Of a stretch of DNA of 64,000 nt, positions 60,080 through 64,000 are shown piece by piece. Below the pieces are notes generated by a model. That model did not search any database. It was not told the DNA's origin and saw nothing but the letters and a program-made list of their open reading frames with translations. A program made the position numbers and the translations under genes. The stretch comes from Thioclava atlantica (GTDB lineage: Bacteria; Pseudomonadota; Alphaproteobacteria; Rhodobacterales; Rhodobacteraceae): the NCBI RefSeq assembly GCF_000737065.1, contig NZ_AQRC01000003.1:186001-250000 (forward strand). Direction: 5' to 3'. The stretch's first letter is position 1, and each line of letters starts with the position of its first letter.

Positions 60080-61879
60080 TCACTCGTCCATCTTCAACGC
60101 CGCAATGAAGGCCGATTGCGGGATTTCCACCTTCCCGAACTGGCGCATCTTCTTCTTGCCGGCCTTCTGCTTTTCCAGAAGCTTCTTCTTCCGGGTCGCA
60201 TCGCCGCCATAGCATTTCGCAGTCACGTCCTTGCGCATCGCGCTCAGCGTCTCACGCGCGATCACGCGGCCGCCGATCGCGGCCTGGATCGGGATCTTGA
60301 ACATGTGGCGCGGGATCAGGTCCTTGAGCTTCTCGCACATCGCGCGGCCACGGGCCTCGGCGCGGTCACGGTGAACCATGATAGAGAGCGCGTCGACCGG
60401 CTCGTCATTGACGAGGATCGACATCTTCACGAGATGGTCCTCGCGATATTCGGTGATCTGGTAATCGAAGCTCGCATAGCCCTTGGTGACCGATTTCAGC
60501 CGGTCGTAGAAGTCGAACACGACCTCGGCCAGCGGAAGGTCATAGACCACCATCGCGCGCGAACCCGCATAGGTCAGGTCCATCTGGATGCCGCGGCGGT
60601 CCTGGCAGAGCTTGAGCACATCGCCGAGATATTCGTCCGGGACGAGGATCGTCGCCTTGATGCGCGGCTCCTCGATATGATCGACATAGGTCAGATCGGG
60701 CATGTCGGCGGGGTTGTGCAGCTCGCGCACCTCCCCGTCCTTCATATGGATCTTGAACACGACCGAGGGCGCGGTGGTGATCAGATCGAGATCGTATTCC
60801 CGTTCCAGCCGGTCGCGCACCACCTCGAGGTGCAGAAGCCCGAGGAAGCCGCAGCGGAAGCCGAAGCCGAGGGCCGCGGAGGTCTCCATCTCGGCCGAGA
60901 AGCTCGCATCGTTCAGTTGCAGCTTCTCGATCGCGTCGCGAAGCGCCTCGAAATCGTTCGCATCGACCGGGAAGAGGCCGCAGAACACCACAGGGATCGA
61001 GGGCTTGAAGCCCGGCAGGGCCGTGACGCAGGGGCGTTTCTCATGGGTGATCGTGTCGCCCACCTTGGTGTCGCGCACCTGCTTGATCGAGGCGGTGAAG
61101 ACGCCGATCTCGCCGGGGCCGAGCTCCGCGATATCGACCATCTTGGGCTTGAGGACCGCGAGACGGTCGAGCTTGTAGGTCGCCCCCGTCTTCATCATCT
61201 TGATCTGGTCGCCCTTCTTGATCACGCCATCCATGACGCGGATCAGGACGACGACGCCCAGATAGGAATCGTACCAGGAATCGACGAGCATCGCCTTCAG
61301 GGGCGCGTCGCGCTCGCCCTTGGGCGCGGGCAGGCGATGAACGATCGCCTCGAGCACGTCGGGAATGCCGAGGCCGGTCTTGGCCGAGATCATCACCGAC
61401 TCGGAGGCGTCGATGCCGATCACGTCCTCGATCTGCTCCTTCACCCGGTCCGGCTCGGCCGCGGGCAGGTCGATCTTGTTCAGGACCGGGACGATCTCGT
61501 GATCGGCGTCGATCGCCTGATAGACATTGGCGAGGGTCTGCGCCTCGACGCCCTGCGAGGCGTCCACCACCAGCAGCGACCCCTCGACGGCCTGCATCGA
61601 GCGCGACACCTCATAGGCGAAGTCCACGTGGCCGGGGGTGTCGATCAGGTTCAGGATATAGGTCTTGCCGTCCTTCGCGGGATATTCGATCCGCACGGAG
61701 TTGGCCTTGATCGTGATACCGCGCTCGCGCTCGATATCCATCGCGTCGAGGAGTTGCTCCTTCATGTCGCGTTCGGCCACCGTCCCGGTCAGCTGGATCA
61801 GCCGGTCGGCGAGCGTGGATTTGCCGTGGTCGATATGAGCCACGATGGAGAAGTTGCGGATGCGATCGAGATCAGTCAT
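60080..61879 (-). CDS. lepA: Elongation factor 4 (LepA)
   Basis: A 599-residue translational GTPase that acts on stalled or back-translocating ribosomes. G1 is [15 protein letters not shown]2 GITIKANS, G3 DTPGHVDF, G4 NKIDLPAAE and G5 SAKTG; the LepA-specific C-terminal domain ends with [17 protein letters not shown] (here [14 protein letters not shown]). Length standard. The ATG at 61877-61879 gives the proper MTDLDRIRN; an upstream extension is rejected. It is transcribed away from the HMA gene. Confidence 0.98.
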   Translation of the reverse strand: MTDLDRIRNFSIVAHIDHGKSTLADRLIQLTGTVAERDMKEQLLDAMDIERERGITIKANSVRIEYPAKDGKTYILNLIDTPGHVDFAYEVSRSMQAVEGSLLVVDASQGVEAQTLANVYQAIDADHEIVPVLNKIDLPAAEPDRVKEQIEDVIGIDASESVMISAKTGLGIPDVLEAIVHRLPAPKGERDAPLKAMLVDSWYDSYLGVVVLIRVMDGVIKKGDQIKMMKTGATYKLDRLAVLKPKMVDIAELGPGEIGVFTASIKQVRDTKVGDTITHEKRPCVTALPGFKPSIPVVFCGLFPVDANDFEALRDAIEKLQLNDASFSAEMETSAALGFGFRCGFLGLLHLEVVRDRLEREYDLDLITTAPSVVFKIHMKDGEVRELHNPADMPDLTYVDHIEEPRIKATILVPDEYLGDVLKLCQDRRGIQMDLTYAGSRAMVVYDLPLAEVVFDFYDRLKSVTKGYASFDYQITEYREDHLVKMSILVNDEPVDALSIMVHRDRAEARGRAMCEKLKDLIPRHMFKIPIQAAIGGRVIARETLSAMRKDVTAKCYGGDATRKKKLLEKQKAGKKKMRQFGKVEIPQSAFIAALKMDE

Positions 61880-61999
61880 GGGCGCGCGTATACAGGGGAA
61901 AATGGGGGCCGGGAAGAGGGATTGAACGCCGTGCCGCATTGACGTTTCCCGCCCACACACGACATATCGCCCATATGGGCAACACCTAGGAGAGTTTCC

Positions 62000-62191
62000 A
62001 TGATCTATTCCGTCCCGAACATGACCTGCGGCCATTGCAAAGCAGCCGTGGAAGCGGCGATCGAAGAGGTCGGCGGCAAGGCGGATGTCTATCTCGACGA
62101 TCGCGAGGTCGAGGTCGAGGGGCTCCCGGAGGCCACCGTGCTCAGCGCCCTGAAAGCCGCGGGCTACGAGGCGACCCCCACCGAGGAATGA
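62000..62191 (+). CDS. Heavy-metal-associated (copper chaperone-like) domain protein
   Basis: A 63-residue protein, one HMA domain. The copper motif MTCGHC (residues 8-13 approx) is intact and the fold's acidic strand-helix pattern follows ([25 protein letters not shown], here [12 protein letters not shown]). Like CopZ it can bind Cu(I) through two Cys and pass it to a transporter; no copper ATPase is in the window. TAGGAGAG precedes the ATG. It is expressed in the opposite direction to lepA. Confidence 0.92.
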   Translation: MIYSVPNMTCGHCKAAVEAAIEEVGGKADVYLDDREVEVEGLPEATVLSALKAAGYEATPTEE

Positions 62192-62389
62192 ACCGATCGG
62201 GGTGGCCACATCTCGTCGGCCACCCTGCTCCGCCCGCCAGAGATTGTGCGGGCCGGACCTGTCCTTTCCGTGATTGCCGTTTCGGTGCCGCTTTCATTGC
62301 CCGAAGGCACGAATCTCGTTATTATTGCTGCGCAATCAAGACGGCAGGCCGGGCACGTCAGATGCCCGCCGCAGCAAAAGGGCAGTGCG

Positions 62390-62701
62390 ATGACTTTCAA
62401 GACCACTTTGGGACTGTGCGCCTTCGCCGGCGCCATGGCGATCGCTTCGGGCGCTTCCGCGGGCGCGATCGATTCTGCGTGCCAGACGTCGGGCCGCGCG
62501 AATGATCCGGGGATCTGTTCGTGCATCCAGCAGGTCGCCGACATGACGCTCAGCAATCGCGACCAGCGTCGGGCGGCCTCGCTGTTCCGCGATCCCGAAA
62601 AGGCGCAGGACGTGCGCATGTCCGACCGCAAGTCCGACGCCGATTTCTGGGACCGCTACAAGAACTTCGCCTCGACGGCCGAAGGTTTCTGCAACCAGTA
62701 A
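62390..62701 (+). CDS. Secreted four-cysteine protein of unknown function
   Basis: A 103-residue exported protein: signal peptide AGAMAIASGASA with cleavage near residue 25, then four Cys (DSACQTS, ICSCIQQ, FCNQ at the end) likely in two disulfides, and a charged helix DQRRAASLFRDPEKAQDVRMSD. Close relatives are conserved in Rhodobacteraceae; I recall them labelled arginine transporter, a name the sequence does not support. AAAGGG precedes the ATG. It ends 13 bp before the phosphatase gene end. Confidence 0.7.
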   Translation: MTFKTTLGLCAFAGAMAIASGASAGAIDSACQTSGRANDPGICSCIQQVADMTLSNRDQRRAASLFRDPEKAQDVRMSDRKSDADFWDRYKNFASTAEGFCNQ

Positions 62702-62714
62702 GCCTTCCTGCGGC

Positions 62715-63173
62715 TCAGCCGGTCTTCTGCTCTTCGAGAAGATCGGCAATGAGCGCCTCGGCCCCGGCCTCGATCAGATCCAGCGCGCCCTCGAAGTCGC
62801 GCGTGAAATACGGGTCGGGCACATCGTGCCGGCCGTGGCGCGCATCGAGAAAGAGCTGCATCGCCGCGGTCGCCCCGCCCGGCTGGCGATCGAGCGCGTC
62901 GCGCAGGTTGTTCTCGTCCATCGCGAGGATCAGGTCGAATTCCGAATAATCCGTGTGCGAGATCTGGCGCCCGCGCAGCGGGCTCAGATCGTAGCCGCGC
63001 GCCGCTGCGGCCTCGATCATCGGCCCGTAGGGCGGCTCTCCCACATGCCAGTCGCCGGTGCCGGCACTGTCGAATTCGGCCTCGAGCCCGGCTTCGCGGG
63101 CCTTGTGGCGGGTCACCGCTTCGGCGGCGGGCGAGCGGCAGATGTTGCCAAGGCAAAGAAACAGGATACGCAT
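62715..63173 (-). CDS. Low-molecular-weight protein-tyrosine phosphatase
   Basis: A 152-residue cysteine phosphatase. The CX5R loop CLGNICRSP is at residues 7-15 (Cys7 nucleophile, Arg13) and the general acid Asp in VPDPYF (about residue 120). The usual targets are tyrosine kinases of capsule synthesis; arsenate reduction is a possible alternative for the fold, but the DPY loop fits phosphatase. Start at 63173 has no clear ribosome site and lies only 28 bp from the divergent sirtuin start, so leaderless expression or an internal promoter is possible. Confidence 0.9.
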   Translation of the reverse strand: MRILFLCLGNICRSPAAEAVTRHKAREAGLEAEFDSAGTGDWHVGEPPYGPMIEAAAARGYDLSPLRGRQISHTDYSEFDLILAMDENNLRDALDRQPGGATAAMQLFLDARHGRHDVPDPYFTRDFEGALDLIEAGAEALIADLLEEQKTG

Positions 63174-63201
63174 GGCGAAAGTGATAACGGAGGGCGGGGC
63201 G

Positions 63202-63894
63202 ATGGCCAAGATCGTGATTCTGACCGGCGCGGGAATTTCCGCCGAGAGTGGCATCCGGACCTTCCGCGCCAGCGACGGGTTGTGGGAGGAGCACCGGATC
63301 GAGGATGTCGCGACGCCCGAGGGCTTCGAGCACGATCCCGACCTGGTCCATCGGTTCTACAATGCGCGCCGCGCGGCGGCGATGGCGGCCACGCCGAACC
63401 CGGCGCATGAGGCGCTGGCCGAGCTTGAGGCCGATCCGGGCCACGACCTGCTCGTGGTCACGCAAAATGTCGACGACCTGCACGAGCGCGCGGGGAGCCA
63501 GAACGTCCTTCACATGCATGGAAGCCTCTTCGGGGCGCTTTGCCATGCCTGCGAACACCGCTGGCCCGCGCCCGAGGTCATGGCGCCCAGCGACCCCTGC
63601 CCTTCCTGCGGACGCGCCGCGACGCGGCCCGATATCGTCTGGTTCGGAGAGATGCCCTATCGGATGGAAGAGATCTGGCATTCGCTGCGTGCGGCGGACC
63701 TGTTCGTCTCGATCGGCACCTCGGGCAATGTCTATCCTGCCGCCGGTTTCGTCGCGGATGCGATGCATGCGGGCGTGCCGACGCTCGAGCTCAATCTCGA
63801 GCCGTCTGCGGGCAGCCGCATGTTCGACGAGGCCCGGCAGGGCCCCGCGAGTGTTCTGGTTCCCGAATGGGTGCGCGAGCGGCTGGGCGGCTGA
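63202..63894 (+). CDS. NAD-dependent protein deacylase (sirtuin, CobB-like)
   Basis: A 230-residue sirtuin that removes acetyl or other acyl groups from lysine using NAD. GAGISAESGIRTFR (NAD site) is near the start, TQNVDDLHERAG follows, the catalytic His is in LHMHGSLFG, and four zinc Cys are in CHACEH and CPSCGR. The start at 63202 has GGAGG eight bases before it; an ATG ten codons earlier is possible but overlaps the phosphatase start. Sirtuins of this class often act on acyl-CoA synthetases, so a link to prpE or the acyl-CoA ligase is conceivable. Confidence 0.92.
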   Translation: MAKIVILTGAGISAESGIRTFRASDGLWEEHRIEDVATPEGFEHDPDLVHRFYNARRAAAMAATPNPAHEALAELEADPGHDLLVVTQNVDDLHERAGSQNVLHMHGSLFGALCHACEHRWPAPEVMAPSDPCPSCGRAATRPDIVWFGEMPYRMEEIWHSLRAADLFVSIGTSGNVYPAAGFVADAMHAGVPTLELNLEPSAGSRMFDEARQGPASVLVPEWVRERLGG

Positions 63895-63906
63895 GCGCCC
63901 GCCCGC

Positions 63907-64000
63907 TCAGTAGCTGTATTCGGCGTAGATCTTGCTCAGATCGCCATTCCATTCGCCGTTGTATTTCTCAAGCAACTCGTCGGCGGGCACCCGGCCCGTT
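63907..64000 (-). CDS. Glutamate-cysteine ligase, C-terminus (partial)
   Basis: Only the last 30 codons are inside the window: TGRVPADELLEKYNGEWNGD and then the terminal EYSY before the stop. This tail matches the end of plant-type glutamate-cysteine ligases (ending TPAEKLLEMYNGEW in the plant enzyme), which make gamma-glutamylcysteine for glutathione. Its presence agrees with the GST gene and with Rhodobacterales. Too short for certainty. Confidence 0.7.
   Translation of the reverse strand, partial: TGRVPADELLEKYNGEWNGDLSKIYAEYSY

Noticed and set aside
1-64000. CRISPR arrays, insertion sequences, prophage or toxin-antitoxin modules
   Set aside because: No regularly spaced direct repeats of 25-40 bases, transposase, integrase or phage structural motifs were seen; the window is ordinary chromosome.

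Overview
The window is high-GC DNA from an alphaproteobacterium, most likely a member of the Rhodobacteraceae (Rhodobacterales). Four things point there: an A-type RNase P RNA, a plant-type glutamate-cysteine ligase tail at the right edge, the mix of a full beta-oxidation set with single-copy gatCA/lepA/greA, and gene ends carrying a recurring GC-rich element that finishes in CCCCCGGGATATTT. Most adjacent genes touch or overlap by 1-4 bases. No rRNA, tRNA, insertion sequence, phage gene or CRISPR array was seen. Many long frames antisense to real genes exist because of the high third-position GC, and they are not genes.

Left part (1-14.7 kb): a TPR protein (cut by the edge), ETF-ubiquinone oxidoreductase, a PAP2-type membrane protein, greA, a membrane protein of unknown role, mobA plus a GNAT acetyltransferase, the azlCD exporter, rpmG (L33), DUF533 and DUF302 proteins, rnpB with a clear promoter, a periplasmic DsrE-like protein, then an overlapping run gatC-gatA-excalibur lipoprotein-ampD, and a UPF0173 hydrolase.

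Fatty-acid block (14.7-26.6 kb): two tandem MerR regulators, an acyl-CoA dehydrogenase, three small proteins, a glutathione transferase, thiolase (fadA) and the multifunctional fadB, later an acyl-CoA ligase. The second MerR gene and the GST-fadA-fadB unit share a 13-base operator-like sequence, so they probably form one regulon. A free-standing Hint-domain protein and a sulfotransferase sit between.

Acid-sugar block (26.6-41.2 kb): fourteen genes in four transcription units. One minus-strand unit holds a ribose-type ABC transporter (permease, binding protein, ATPase), an extended SDR, a LacI regulator, a classical SDR and an isocitrate/tartrate-type dehydrogenase. Facing it are a racemase-family protein and an aldo-keto reductase. 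Then come otnI-ltnD, and divergently otnK-otnC plus a second beta-hydroxyacid dehydrogenase. The core ltnD-otnI-otnK-otnC matches the known route from L-threonate (or a related four-carbon acid sugar) to dihydroxyacetone phosphate. Four near-identical palindromes (core AGCGCTG or AGCGTTG) lie in the two divergent promoter regions and mark a single LacI-type regulon. The extra oxidoreductases suggest a wider or upstream substrate that I cannot name. This is the most novel system in the window.

Right part (41.2-64 kb): a membrane protein resembling an M48 peptidase without the catalytic motif, a SPOR protein, the nucleoside-salvage operon cdd-deoA-deoB-upp, the hybrid malic enzyme maeB, prpE preceded by TTTGCAAA boxes, a soluble hybrid histidine kinase with its own Hpt domain overlapping an NtrC-like regulator that lacks two hallmark motifs, nadK, glyA, an esterase, a cytochrome b561, small lipoproteins (one entericidin-like behind an ECF-sigma-type promoter), lepA, a copper-chaperone-like protein, a low-molecular-weight tyrosine phosphatase and a sirtuin, ending in the tail of glutamate-cysteine ligase.
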